DNA from: Planctomycetaceae bacterium
Lineage (GTDB): Bacteria; Planctomycetota; Planctomycetia; Planctomycetales; Planctomycetaceae
DNA length: 16,722 nt
Direction of reading: 5' to 3'
Assembly (NCBI GenBank): GCA_023258825.1
Contig: JALQWE010000027.1
Span: 1 to 16,722, forward strand
How positions within the stretch are numbered: position 1 is the stretch's first letter; each line of letters opens with the position of its first letter. The translations under genes and the position numbers were made by a program. Positions 1 to 7,549 of the stretch are shown in pieces. The notes under the pieces were generated by a model. It was not told the origin of the DNA. It did no database searches and worked only from the letters and a program-made list of their open reading frames with translations.

Positions 1-2
1 CC

Positions 3-317
3 ATCAACGAGGACGTCACGGGATGGCAGGGCGGGCCATTCCTGACACTGCACGGCAAGTCGGGTGAAGAGTGCATCCTGGAGCCGGCGGAGGGCAGGGA
101 CCTGATGCGGGAGCTGGACGACAACGAGGGCCGCGACGGGTGGCGACTGTTTGAAATTCCGCTGAGTGGTGACACTCGATGGAAAAGGATTGGTGAGTTA
201 CCTGCCACGGTGACCGGCATCAGTCTTGGCTTCGATTCGTGGGGGGCACCGCCACTGAAACTCTGGATCGACGGGCTTGATATCGCTGGCCCTTCGCAAC
301 CGGTGGTCGTTCCCTGA
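3..317 (+). CDS. C-terminal fragment of an unidentified protein with a beta-sandwich-like end
   Basis: The reading frame is open from the left window edge to a TGA at 315-317, so only the last 104 residues are visible and the start lies outside. Visible text alternates short strands and turns, with WRLFEIPLSG followed by W..IGELP, then ISLGFDSWGAPPLKLWIDGLDI. This pattern (an IPLS strand, an aromatic/Gly turn, and a final W-I-D-G-L/I-D-I strand) resembles the closing strands of galactose-binding-like or carbohydrate-binding beta-sandwich domains found in secreted planctomycete proteins. That is inference from pattern only; I do not recognise the family. There is no downstream gene in the same unit and no clear terminator follows. 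Confidence 0.6.
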   Translation: MNEDVTGWQGGPFLTLHGKSGEECILEPAEGRDLMRELDDNEGRDGWRLFEIPLSGDTRWKRIGELPATVTGISLGFDSWGAPPLKLWIDGLDIAGPSQPVVVP

Positions 318-824
318 CAACATCTCCGGAATCGAACGAATCCCCGGGGTTACAAGTGGCGGGCTGGATCGCCTTGTTCCGGATGCCGTTTGGATGCCCC
401 CAACTTAACGGGCAGCGTGGCATCTGGTTTTGATTTCGTTGGTGCGGCGATGTCTTTGTGATAAGGCCGTCTTTGCACTTGCCATCCCCGGGTGCGCACA
501 AACTCTGAAAAGCCTCCGTGAAATCGAGTGCGTAGGAGCGCGTCGGTCCACGAAATTGCGTCGGCACGGAACACCGTGTCAGCGTCATCGGAGGCCTGTG
601 AAAAGGAACCGGATCCGCAGGTTGTCCGATCGCGTTATGAAGACCGATTGCGGTGAGTCTGACGATGGGTAATGGTCCGTTCCGCGGGGCGTTACCACGA
701 TGCCGTCGACCGCCCGGTTGTCAACCGAAATTCAACAAAAAAAACGGCCTTGTGCGCACGAACTTTTTGGACATTCTGAAGAAAAACTTCCTGCGGGATC
801 ACGCCTGTTGCCGATTTACCGCAC
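318..824. other. Gap without a convincing gene
   Basis: Short frames on both strands overlap one another and have no recognisable motifs, so I call none of them. The only local structure noted is a 7-pair hairpin at 563-580 (GGCACGG / CCGTGTC, including one G-U pair, loop aaca). It has no T-tract, so it is not a standard terminator for the upstream fragment. Confidence 0.5.
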
Positions 825-840
825 ACACAACAAATAGTGT
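825..840 (+). promoter_or_regulatory. NrdR box 1 (upstream of nrdA)
   Basis: The 16-mer acacaacaaatagtgt matches the published NrdR-box consensus acaCwAtATaTwGtgt at 14 of 16 positions by eye, including the conserved C and G and both outer arms. Its last base is the first base of the -35 element. NrdR is the zinc-finger/ATP-cone repressor of ribonucleotide reductase genes and normally binds paired boxes. Confidence 0.82.
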
Positions 841-867
841 TGACAGCCAACCAAAACACACTATATT
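840..867 (+). promoter_or_regulatory. Sigma-70 type promoter P1 for nrdA
   Basis: A perfect TTGACA (840-845) is separated by 16 bp from TATATT (862-867). Transcription should start near 873-875, giving a leader of about 555 nt before the first nrdA ATG. The promoter is tightly overlapped by the two NrdR boxes: one touches the -35 element and the other covers the -10. This placement would block RNA polymerase directly. Confidence 0.78.
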
Positions 868-871
868 GCGG
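856..871 (+). promoter_or_regulatory. NrdR box 2 (covers the P1 -10 element)
   Basis: The 16-mer acacactatattgcgg matches the NrdR consensus at about 13 of 16 positions. It begins 15 bp after box 1 ends, so the box centres are 31 bp apart, which is three helical turns and the spacing typical of NrdR box pairs. The box contains the whole TATATT -10 hexamer. Confidence 0.8.
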
Positions 872-919
872 ACGTCGCATCCAGCGGCACCTGATCGGTT
901 CCCCTGAAAGTGTGGTCGC

Positions 920-942
920 AAACCGTTGTCACGGAACGGTTT
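920..942 (+). ncRNA. Leader hairpin in the nrdA 5' UTR
   Basis: A perfect 8-bp stem AAACCGTT (920-927) / AACGGTTT (935-942) closes a 7-nt loop, about 45 nt after the predicted P1 start. CCCCT at 901-905 and AGGGG at 955-959 could extend it as an outer stem. No U-tract follows, so it is more likely a stability or control element than a terminator. Function unknown. Confidence 0.45.
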
Positions 943-965
943 GAGAGTGTCTGAAGGGGGGACTG

Positions 966-997
966 TTGACAGGTTACCGGCAGACAATATTCTGTCC
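966..997 (+). promoter_or_regulatory. Possible second promoter P2 with a single weak NrdR-like box
   Basis: A perfect TTGACA (966-971) is followed after 16 bp by TATTCT (988-993, 4 of 6 matches). The -10 lies inside agacaatattctgtcc (982-997), which matches the NrdR consensus at about 11 of 16 positions, with the core C-w-A-t-A-T and w-G-t intact. No partner box is seen at 31 bp on either side. The same stretch is a dyad: CCGGCAGA (977-984) against TCTG-t-CCGG (991-999). Confidence 0.4.
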
Positions 998-1429
998 GGT
1001 GTTCCGGTACGGAGGCCCTCTTCGACAGGAGGTCGATTTCGCGGATAAGTCAGGCATCAGACGCAGCTCAGTTACCAGCCCGGAACGAGCCCTTCTTCAC
1101 TGCTGTTGAAATTCGATTGCAGCATCAAGTGAAGCCAGAACAGCCCGTAACTGCGTCGACGCTGCGCCTTGTCAGGAATGTGTGACTGAGCCGCAGGACA
1201 TAGAGCACACAACCAAACAGGCAAACCAGAAGGGATTGGCAAGACGGGGAATATCCGGGCGACTGTAGTCAACAGAAGACAGAATGCCGCGGCAGAAAAA
1301 CCGGAGCTTGTCGAATGGCGGCGACGGTCAGACCATGGAACCTGTGATGAGGAATTGTGGTTCACGGGATAAGTAGAGCAGAATCAAAGACGACGGGGAT
1401 TGTGAGCGGTTGTAGGCAGGTAGTGTTCA
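998..1429 (+). other. Long untranslated leader of nrdA
   Basis: No convincing gene lies here; the frame of nrdA is closed by a TAG at 1421-1423. Structure noted: a 5-bp hairpin at 1022-1036 (TCGAC / GTCGA) that presents AGGAG in its loop with no start codon after it; a two-part stem-loop at 1095-1134 (CTTCACT-GCTG against CAGC-atca-AGTGAAG); and a 10-bp palindrome GCGTCGACGC at 1153-1162. Whether these act together is unknown. Confidence 0.45.
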
Positions 1430-4378
1430 ATGGCAGGATCTGCACTGGATGTGCAGGTTGAACTTCACATGGATCAGCAGGGGGGAGAGCATCGAATGAT
1501 TCGAGCAGTATCAGAATGGATTATCCGGAAGCGGGATGGTCGAACGGTTCCGTTTGACGCGAAGCTCATCCACAAGGCGATCTGCAATGCCTTTCGGGCG
1601 GAGTTGAATCTGGCTGCGGGCCAACCTCTGGATGGCGACATTGAGCGTGAAGTTGGGGCGATTACGGGGGACGTGGTTTCCGAGGCCGCTCAGGATGCCG
1701 CCACGGATCGTGGTGTTGGCGTCGAGCAGATTCAGGACCTGGTCGAAATGCAGTTGATGAAGCGCAGTCACTTCCGTGTCGCGCGGCGTTACATCGTGTA
1801 TCGGGCAGAGCACGCAAAGATTCGCTCGCTGCAGCAACCGGAAGGCATGGAAGTCGCAGAAGCGGTTTCTTCACCTCGTATTCACGTTCACCTGGAAGAT
1901 GGCCTGCGGGTTCCCTTTGACGTCAACCGAATTCGCCGCCGACTCGACCTCGCCTGCCAGGGACTGGCAGAATGTGACGCGGAAGATCTGCTGCAGGAAG
2001 TGATCAAGTCGGTCTTCGACGGGATCTCTGTCAGCGAGATTTACCGAGCCATGATTCTGGCAGCACGATGCCGCATCGAACGGGATCCGGCCTACGACGT
2101 GGTGGCAGCGCGTTTGCTGCGGATGGTCATCAGCAACGAAGCACTGGGAAGTGCACCGGCGAACCCCAACGAGTTCGCTCGGCTGTATCGCAATCAGTTT
2201 GAACACTACATCATTGACGGGATCAACGCCGATCGACTGACCCCCGAACTGCGCAGTCTGAACCTCACACGAATCGCCGCGGCACTGCAGCCTGACCGGG
2301 ACGCTCTGTTCAAGTATCCCGGACTCCAGGCCGTTTATGACCGGTACCTGCTGCACATTGACGGACGCCGGATCGAAACACCGCAGTACTTCTGGATGCG
2401 GGTCGCCATGGGGCTTGCGTTGCAGGAGCCAAATCCGGAAGAACGGGCGATTGAGTTTTACAACATGCTGTCGAGCATGCGATTCACCTCTGCAACCCCC
2501 ACGCTGTTCAACTCCGCCACGAACCACCCGCAACTCAGCTCGTGCTACCTGTCGACGGTGAAAGACGACCTTGAGCACATCTTCAAGTGCGTCGCGGACA
2601 ACGCCAAGCTCAGCAAATGGGCCGGTGGATTGGGGAATGACTGGACCAGCATTCGAGCGACCAATGCACACATCAAAGGGACCAACGGTCGCAGCCAGGG
2701 CGTGATTCCGTTCCTGAAAGTGGTGAACGACACAGCGCTGGCGGTCAACCAGGGAGGAAAACGAAAGGGTGCCGTATGCTCCTACCTGGAAAGCTGGCAC
2801 ATGGACATCGAGGAGTTCCTCGATCTGCGAAAAAACACCGGCGACGAGCGTCGTCGAACTCACGACATGCACACCGCAAACTGGATTCCTGACCTGTTCA
2901 TGAAGCGGGTCGAGGAAGATCGTGAGTGGACGCTGTTCAGCCCTGACGAAGTACCGGATCTTCATGACCTCTACGGACAGGAGTTCGAGAAACGGTACAC
3001 GCAGTACGAGAAGCAGGCTGAAGCGGGCGAGATCCGGATGTTCAAGAAGCTTCCGGCTAACGAGCTCTGGAGAAAGATGCTCACTCGCCTGTTCGAAACC
3101 GGTCATCCATGGATCACCTGGAAAGATCCATCCAACATTCGTTCTCCTCAGGATCACACCGGTGTCGTGCACAGCAGTAATCTCTGCACAGAGATCCTGC
3201 TGAATACTTCATCGAAGGAAACCGCAGTCTGCAACCTCGGATCCATCAATCTGCTCGCTCACATTGTTGACGGTCGATTGGATGTCGGGATGTTGAAAGA
3301 GACGGTCCGGATTGCGATGCGGATGCTGGACAACGTCATCGATATCAACTTTTACCCGACGGACGAAGCAAAAGCGTCCAATGCGAAACATCGGCCTGTG
3401 GGTCTTGGAATCATGGGGTTCCAGGACGCGCTTGCGGCACTGAACATCAGTTACGCCAGCCCCGAGGCGGTGGAATTCGCGGACTACAGTATGGAGGCCA
3501 TTTCCTACTACGCGATTCTGGCATCAACAGACCTCGCATCAGAACGCGGCACCTACAGCACCTATGCAGGCTCGAAATGGGATCGCGGATTGTTGCCAAT
3601 TGACACGATGGATCTGCTGGAACAGGAACGCGGATGTCGTATTGACGTCGATCGTTCGGCACGGATGGACTGGCAGGTTGTTCGTCAGGCTGTCGCTCAG
3701 CACGGCATGCGAAACAGCAACTGCATGGCGATCGCGCCCACCGCGACGATTTCAACCATCATCGGTGTCTCCCAGTCAATCGAACCGATGTACAAGCATC
3801 TGTACGTGAAAAGCAATCTCAGTGGTGAATTCACGCACCTGAACACCGCTCTGGTCTCCGAACTGAAACAGCGGGGACTGTGGGATGCTCAGATGCTGGC
3901 CGCGCTGAAGTACTACGACGGCACACTGATGGACATTGCAAGAATTCCCGGCGACATCAAGGCTCGATACGTCACGGCCTTTGAACTGGATCCGCGCTGG
4001 TTGATTGAATGTGCCGCTCGTCGCCAGAAATGGATCGACATGGGCCAGTCGCTCAATCTCTATATGCGTGAACCCAGCGGCCGCAAACTGCACGACATGT
4101 ACTTCCTCGCTTGGCGCAAAGGCCTCAAGACGACCTACTATCTCCGAACTCTGGCCGCTACGCAGGTTGAAAAGTCCAACGCCGACATCAACAGCTTCGG
4201 GCTGCAGCCTCGCTGGATGAAATCGCGAAGCGCCTCCAGTGAGATTCAGGTTAGTCGAACTGAGGACTCACGAGAGACTGCGGCGGAGACGATTCCTGCG
4301 CCGCACATCCCGGTCACAGAAGCGTCTCAGTACAAAGCCTGCAGCATTACCGATCCCGACTGCGAGGCGTGCCAGTAG
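1430..4378 (+). CDS. nrdA: Ribonucleoside-diphosphate reductase, catalytic (alpha) subunit
   Basis: This is the large subunit of class I ribonucleotide reductase, which reduces ribonucleoside diphosphates to deoxy forms in the cytoplasm with NrdB as radical donor. Residues about 28-125 form an ATP-cone (IRKRDGRTVPFDAKLIHKAI); residues about 148-238 look like a second one. Catalytic residues are all present: C372 (SSCYL), N584/C586/E588 (NLCTEI), C601 (VCNLGS), the YY pair Y903-Y904 (TTYYLRT), and the C-terminal shuttle C978/C981 (CEACQ). The 982-residue length exceeds the 761 of E. coli because of the extra N-terminal cones, as in the Pseudomonas and chlamydial proteins. The start is uncertain: ATG 1496 (MIRAVSEW) has a better ribosome site, gggggag at about 1480-1486, and starts just before the first cone. 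Regulation by NrdR is likely from the boxes at 825-871. Confidence 0.97.
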   Translation: MAGSALDVQVELHMDQQGGEHRMIRAVSEWIIRKRDGRTVPFDAKLIHKAICNAFRAELNLAAGQPLDGDIEREVGAITGDVVSEAAQDAATDRGVGVEQIQDLVEMQLMKRSHFRVARRYIVYRAEHAKIRSLQQPEGMEVAEAVSSPRIHVHLEDGLRVPFDVNRIRRRLDLACQGLAECDAEDLLQEVIKSVFDGISVSEIYRAMILAARCRIERDPAYDVVAARLLRMVISNEALGSAPANPNEFARLYRNQFEHYIIDGINADRLTPELRSLNLTRIAAALQPDRDALFKYPGLQAVYDRYLLHIDGRRIETPQYFWMRVAMGLALQEPNPEERAIEFYNMLSSMRFTSATPTLFNSATNHPQLSSCYLSTVKDDLEHIFKCVADNAKLSKWAGGLGNDWTSIRATNAHIKGTNGRSQGVIPFLKVVNDTALAVNQGGKRKGAVCSYLESWHMDIEEFLDLRKNTGDERRRTHDMHTANWIPDLFMKRVEEDREWTLFSPDEVPDLHDLYGQEFEKRYTQYEKQAEAGEIRMFKKLPANELWRKMLTRLFETGHPWITWKDPSNIRSPQDHTGVVHSSNLCTEILLNTSSKETAVCNLGSINLLAHIVDGRLDVGMLKETVRIAMRMLDNVIDINFYPTDEAKASNAKHRPVGLGIMGFQDALAALNISYASPEAVEFADYSMEAISYYAILASTDLASERGTYSTYAGSKWDRGLLPIDTMDLLEQERGCRIDVDRSARMDWQVVRQAVAQHGMRNSNCMAIAPTATISTIIGVSQSIEPMYKHLYVKSNLSGEFTHLNTALVSELKQRGLWDAQMLAALKYYDGTLMDIARIPGDIKARYVTAFELDPRWLIECAARRQKWIDMGQSLNLYMREPSGRKLHDMYFLAWRKGLKTTYYLRTLAATQVEKSNADINSFGLQPRWMKSRSASSEIQVSRTEDSRETAAETIPAPHIPVTEASQYKACSITDPDCEACQ

Positions 4379-4425
4379 GTCCGGCAGGACTTCACAGTCT
4401 CAGCGCAGCCCGTGAAGTTATTCAA

Positions 4426-4488
4426 ACGCCCGCCTGATCGTTCTTGTCGTGCTCTTCCCGAAGGGTTCGGTAGAACGATAACGGGCGT
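4426..4488 (+). other. Large two-tier hairpin after nrdA
   Basis: Outer stem ACGCCCG (4426-4432) / CGGGCGT (4482-4488); middle stem ATCGTTCT (4437-4444) / AGAACGAT (4472-4479); inner hairpin CCGAA-ggg-TTCGG (4458-4470). It begins 48 nt after the nrdA stop. No T-tract follows, so it could be a processing or stability element, or a factor-dependent stop, between nrdA and nrdB. Confidence 0.6.
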
Positions 4489-4919
4489 ATGATGACAGCA
4501 GGTAGACAACTGCCGAGACGCCTCCGGGACATCGAGGCAGGAACATGGCGACGGAAGTCGGTATCAGATCGATCATCCGGAATTTAAGGTGAAGATCTCG
4601 AGTTGTTTGCGGTAAATCCCGATAGGTCGGAATTTTGCTGTGAAGGACGATGTAGAAGGTCCGACGGGTGCAGCGTCACCTGGCCTCGTTGAGGTGGTAT
4701 GGCCGATGTGTCCCTGCGTCGGTCATGCAATCCGTGCGAAAAGTCAGGCTGCTCTGTTAGAGGGTGAACCGATCCCGTTGACCTCGCCGGCAACAAAATT
4801 CGGCCAAAAAAATTTTGTGGTTTTCCAGATCCCGTCGGTTGATTCGTGGTTGATGCCCGGATCAGTATGTGAGCATTGCGGTCCTCGTTTCTTTTTGTTC
4901 TCATGGAGTGAGTTCGAGT
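4489..4919 (+). other. nrdA-nrdB gap, no convincing gene
   Basis: The nrdA-nrdB space totals 541 bp, long for a two-gene operon. A frame at 4640-4942 exists, but it runs into nrdB and has no recognisable features. No NrdR box or good promoter was found in front of nrdB, so co-transcription with nrdA is the simplest reading. Confidence 0.4.
4793..4818. repeat. AT-rich inverted repeat upstream of nrdB
   Basis: ACAAAATT (4793-4800) and AATTTTGT (4811-4818) form a perfect 8-bp inverted repeat with a 10-bp spacer, 102 bp before the nrdB start. Two half-sites about 18 bp centre to centre could be an operator; as RNA it is a weak AU stem. No known factor can be named. Confidence 0.45.
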
Positions 4920-5987
4920 ATGTCAACACTTTCGTTCGATGAACCAATGGTCGCTGTAGAGGAGCCGAAGGGCGGCCGTGTTAAGGCAACAGAGAAGCGA
5001 CTGATCAACTGCGCTCAGGTCGACGTCAATCAATTGATGCCGATTAAGTACCACTGGGCGTGGGAACACTACATGAACGGTTGCGCGAATCACTGGATGC
5101 CCACCGAAGTCGCGATGAACCAGGACGTGGAAGTCTGGCGTTCGAACAAGTTGACTGACGACGAGCGCCTTGTGATCAAAAGGAACCTCGGATTCTTCTC
5201 GACTGCCGAGTCGCTCGTTGGAAACAACCTCGTACTTGCCATCTTCAAGCACGTGACGAACGCAGAATGTCGACAGTACCTCCTGCGACAGGCCTTTGAA
5301 GAAGCGGTGCATTCGCACACCTTCCTGTATGTCGTGGAAAGTCTCGGCCTGAACGAGGGCGAGATCTTCAACATGTACCGCGAGATCCCGGCCATCGCCA
5401 GCAAAGATCGTTTTGAGATGGAACTGACGGCCGAGGTGCTGTCTGACGGTTTTACGACAGAGACACCAGCTGGCCGTCAGATGTTCCTGAAGAACCTGAT
5501 TGGCTACTACGTGATCATGGAAGGGATCTTCTTTTACAGCGGATTCGTCATGGTCCTGTCGTTCCTCCGCCGCAATCTGATGAAGGGAATTGGTGAACAG
5601 TTCCAGTACATCCTGCGTGACGAAACGGTGCACATGAACTTCGGAATCGATCTGATCAATGGGATCAAATCCGAAAACCCGGAACTCTGGACTCCTCAGT
5701 TCCAGACAGAGATGATTGAGCGAATCCGGCACGCAGTCGAACTCGAGATTGCCTACGCAGAAGGCTGTCTGCCACGCGGTATTCTTGGATTGAACGTCGA
5801 AGCCTTCCGAGACTACGTTCAGTACATCGCCGATCGTCGACTGGAACGAATTGGCTTGCCGACGCAGTACGGTTCAGCCAATCCATTCCCCTGGATGAGC
5901 GAGACGATTGACCTGTCCAAAGAGAAGAACTTCTTCGAAACGCGTGTGACTGAGTACCAGAGCGGTGGATCACTGAGCTGGGACTGA
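4920..5987 (+). CDS. nrdB: Ribonucleoside-diphosphate reductase, radical (beta) subunit, class Ic type
   Basis: This subunit builds the metal cofactor that starts catalysis in NrdA. From ATG 4920 it has 355 residues, a normal length. The earlier in-frame GTG at 4869 is less likely; ATG 4920 has ggagtgag upstream at 4905. Metal ligands are E97, E128, H131, E201, E235 and H238. The position of the E. coli radical tyrosine (Y122) is F135, in EAVHSHTFLY. From memory of the C. trachomatis NrdB numbering (E89, E120, H123, F127, E193, Y222, D226, E227, H230, W51, Y338), every one of these recurs here at +8, including W59, Y230, D234 and C-terminal Y346. This points to a Mn(IV)/Fe(III) class Ic enzyme; the metal itself cannot be seen in sequence. 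It is followed by a strong terminator. Confidence 0.96.
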   Translation: MSTLSFDEPMVAVEEPKGGRVKATEKRLINCAQVDVNQLMPIKYHWAWEHYMNGCANHWMPTEVAMNQDVEVWRSNKLTDDERLVIKRNLGFFSTAESLVGNNLVLAIFKHVTNAECRQYLLRQAFEEAVHSHTFLYVVESLGLNEGEIFNMYREIPAIASKDRFEMELTAEVLSDGFTTETPAGRQMFLKNLIGYYVIMEGIFFYSGFVMVLSFLRRNLMKGIGEQFQYILRDETVHMNFGIDLINGIKSENPELWTPQFQTEMIERIRHAVELEIAYAEGCLPRGILGLNVEAFRDYVQYIADRRLERIGLPTQYGSANPFPWMSETIDLSKEKNFFETRVTEYQSGGSLSWD

Positions 5988-6112
5988 TCATCCACGACAC
6001 AGTGTTGCCAAAGTCCGGAGCAGTGGCAGCAGAACGAACAGTGGAGTTTATGATCGAACAACCTGCAGACGGACAATGGCGTGCAGGCTGTATGAAGAGC
6101 AACCCCAGAAGG

Positions 6113-6144
6113 CCCGACGTTCACAGCAACGTCGGGTCTTTTTT
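6113..6144 (+). terminator. Intrinsic terminator of the nrd unit
   Basis: A perfect 9-bp GC-rich stem CCCGACGTT / AACGTCGGG with a 6-nt loop (cacagc) is followed by tcttttttg. It lies 125 bp after the nrdB stop. Confidence 0.92.
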
Positions 6145-7001
6145 GTCGGCCGGCTGAAGGTCAGAGAACTTTTAGTGACCGCTCGGACGAACACCACGAC
6201 TGAAACACCTCGTCGTCGTGGGGTGGCCCTTGCTGACCGGCACTCATGAGTGTCAACTGAAGGGTCCTCGAAAACGTGGAGCCAAATTGAGCGATGGCAG
6301 GATAGCAGCGAATGCTGCAGTTTCGCCGGAGAAAGATGACGATTACGCGTTTGTCCCGGGTGCGGTGAAGAACCGCTACCTAGTGCATTTGACGACCTGT
6401 ACCTCGGTCGCAAAAGTTCGTCAGGTGCAACAAGCGGCGATTGCGCCGGTCCGCCTGTACGCGGCGCACCCGCCTTGAGGTCTCCATGCAGACCGAAGAA
6501 ACGCGCGTGAAAGCACCTGACAGATGGTCAGACGTCGAAGATTGACCATGCTACACCAAGCCAATGACACAATCAGTTCTATTTGACCAGCGGATTACAT
6601 GCCAGGTCTAGACGCAGAATCGCACCAACGTCGTAGCGATGAGCAGCGTGCCTTGGGGGTGGATCGGCACGGTGTGAGCGGCGAAACAATATTTCCACCA
6701 GAAAAAACTATGCCAAAAAACGGCAGAAGTTTTAACGCCCATCAATCCTCACAGCTGCTACAGATGTCGTCAGGCAGATTTATCGAGGGAAAGTTGCGCA
6801 GAATAGCATGAGGACCTACGAATTACCGCACATCATCGGAGGTGTTTATACGATGGAATGACTTGAAGCCGCATAAAGTTCTGGCGGTAGCCGGTGGTTC
6901 CTGAAGATGCAAATTCTGGAATCCTTTTGAGTGTTGCAGTTTTGCGGCGAGTTTTATTGAACCTGCAGTTTTTGTGGGATATCCTACCCGTACGGCAGTC
7001 G
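6145..7001. other. Gap of about 850 bp without a convincing gene
   Basis: Frames here (for example 6218-6478 on plus and 6048-6413 on minus) have no motifs, and the minus one crosses the nrd terminator. Structures seen: a 7-bp stem CCACGAC / GTCGTGG at 6194-6221; a perfect 12-bp palindrome CACTCATGAGTG at 6241-6252; and a possible promoter TTGAAC-N17-TATCCT at 6957-6985. That promoter would leave a very short leader before ATG 7002, so it is weakly supported. Confidence 0.4.
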
Positions 7002-7451
7002 ATGCCGACTACAGGACATGATTGGAGAGTCGAGGATTTTGTTGTGAACGCGGGCACGTCCACAGAATCAGCAGTACGATCAGGCCGGGTGGCCAGTGCC
7101 GATATTCGATGTCAACAGCGCAACGTGGATCTGCAGCATCAAAGAGAACTCAACCATTCGTCACAAAGGCGGCGAAAGAAAGTGTCGAGAAAAAAGCACA
7201 AGAGCGTTGGAAAGGCTGAACTGCCATCTGTCGCATTCCGCAGTTTCAACTATCGATGCAGCTTCTGCCTGAATGTCATGAAGCCGGCACCGCTGATGGG
7301 ACTTGGGTATTTGTTGGTATTGTTTGGCTTGCGCAGACAGTATTGCCCGCATTGCTTTTCAGCTCACCTTCTACCCTATGGCTGGCTGAGATACGCGTTG
7401 TTTCCGTTCCGGTACGTTTACATTTCCCTGAACGAAGAAGACGACGACTGA
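7002..7451 (+). CDS. Small hypothetical protein with two CxxC knuckles
   Basis: I do not recognise this protein. From ATG 7002 it has 149 residues. The N-terminal half is polar and ends in a basic stretch (RRRKKVSRKKHK, about residues 56-67). The C-terminal half has C86xxC89 and C115-P-H-C118, 25 residues apart, which would suit a zinc ribbon. Between the knuckles lies a hydrophobic segment (LMGLGYLLVLFGL), and the tail ends in acidic EEDDD. The frame stays open further upstream to a GTG at 6894, so the start is uncertain. The spaced cysteine pairs and the basic/acidic ends argue for a real gene. It converges on the DUF1501 gene. Confidence 0.55.
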   Translation: MPTTGHDWRVEDFVVNAGTSTESAVRSGRVASADIRCQQRNVDLQHQRELNHSSQRRRKKVSRKKHKSVGKAELPSVAFRSFNYRCSFCLNVMKPAPLMGLGYLLVLFGLRRQYCPHCFSAHLLPYGWLRYALFPFRYVYISLNEEDDD

Positions 7452-7466
7452 ATTTCTCGACAACCG

Positions 7467-7508
7467 GTGTGATCACACTGCAAGCCTTGCCCCGCGCAGA
7501 TAGCGCGG
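7467..7508. other. Palindrome and hairpin between convergent genes
   Basis: A perfect 12-bp palindrome GTGTGATCACAC (7467-7478) is followed by a hairpin CCGCGC-agata-GCGCGG (7492-7508). They lie between the stops of the two convergent genes. Neither is followed by a clear T-tract on either strand, so a bidirectional terminator role is only a guess from position. Confidence 0.4.
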
Positions 7509-7549
7509 TAATGCCTTGTAGAAATTCTTAAGGCAGCCTGAAGAGTGGC

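Noticed and set aside
220..588. 122-residue minus-strand frame near the left edge.
   Set aside because: It overlaps the real fragment at 3-317 and competing frames; no motif or ribosome site.
1230..1300. Sequence loosely resembling the core of a cobalamin riboswitch (cgactgta near ggggaatatccggg).
   Set aside because: Only scattered bases match; the conserved B12 box and the other stems are not recognisable. A coincidence is more likely.
1871..3172. 433-residue open frame on the minus strand inside nrdA.
   Set aside because: It lies fully opposite a well-identified gene, has no recognisable motifs, and is the usual antisense shadow in GC-rich coding DNA.
4869..4919. Extended N-terminus of NrdB from a GTG.
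   Set aside because: ATG 4920 has a ribosome site and gives a protein whose numbering agrees with chlamydial NrdB along its whole length.
4640..4942. 100-residue frame between nrdA and nrdB.
   Set aside because: It overlaps the nrdB start in another frame, crosses the AT-rich dyad, and has no recognisable content.
6051..6157. A 35-codon frame with a ggag upstream, after nrdB.
   Set aside because: It runs through the stem and T-tract of the nrd terminator, so it is unlikely to be translated.
7467..7478. Palindrome resembling a CRP/FNR site (TGTGATCACA).
   Set aside because: CRP sites have a 6-bp spacer between TGTGA and TCACA; here there is none, and the site lies between two gene ends and not at a promoter.
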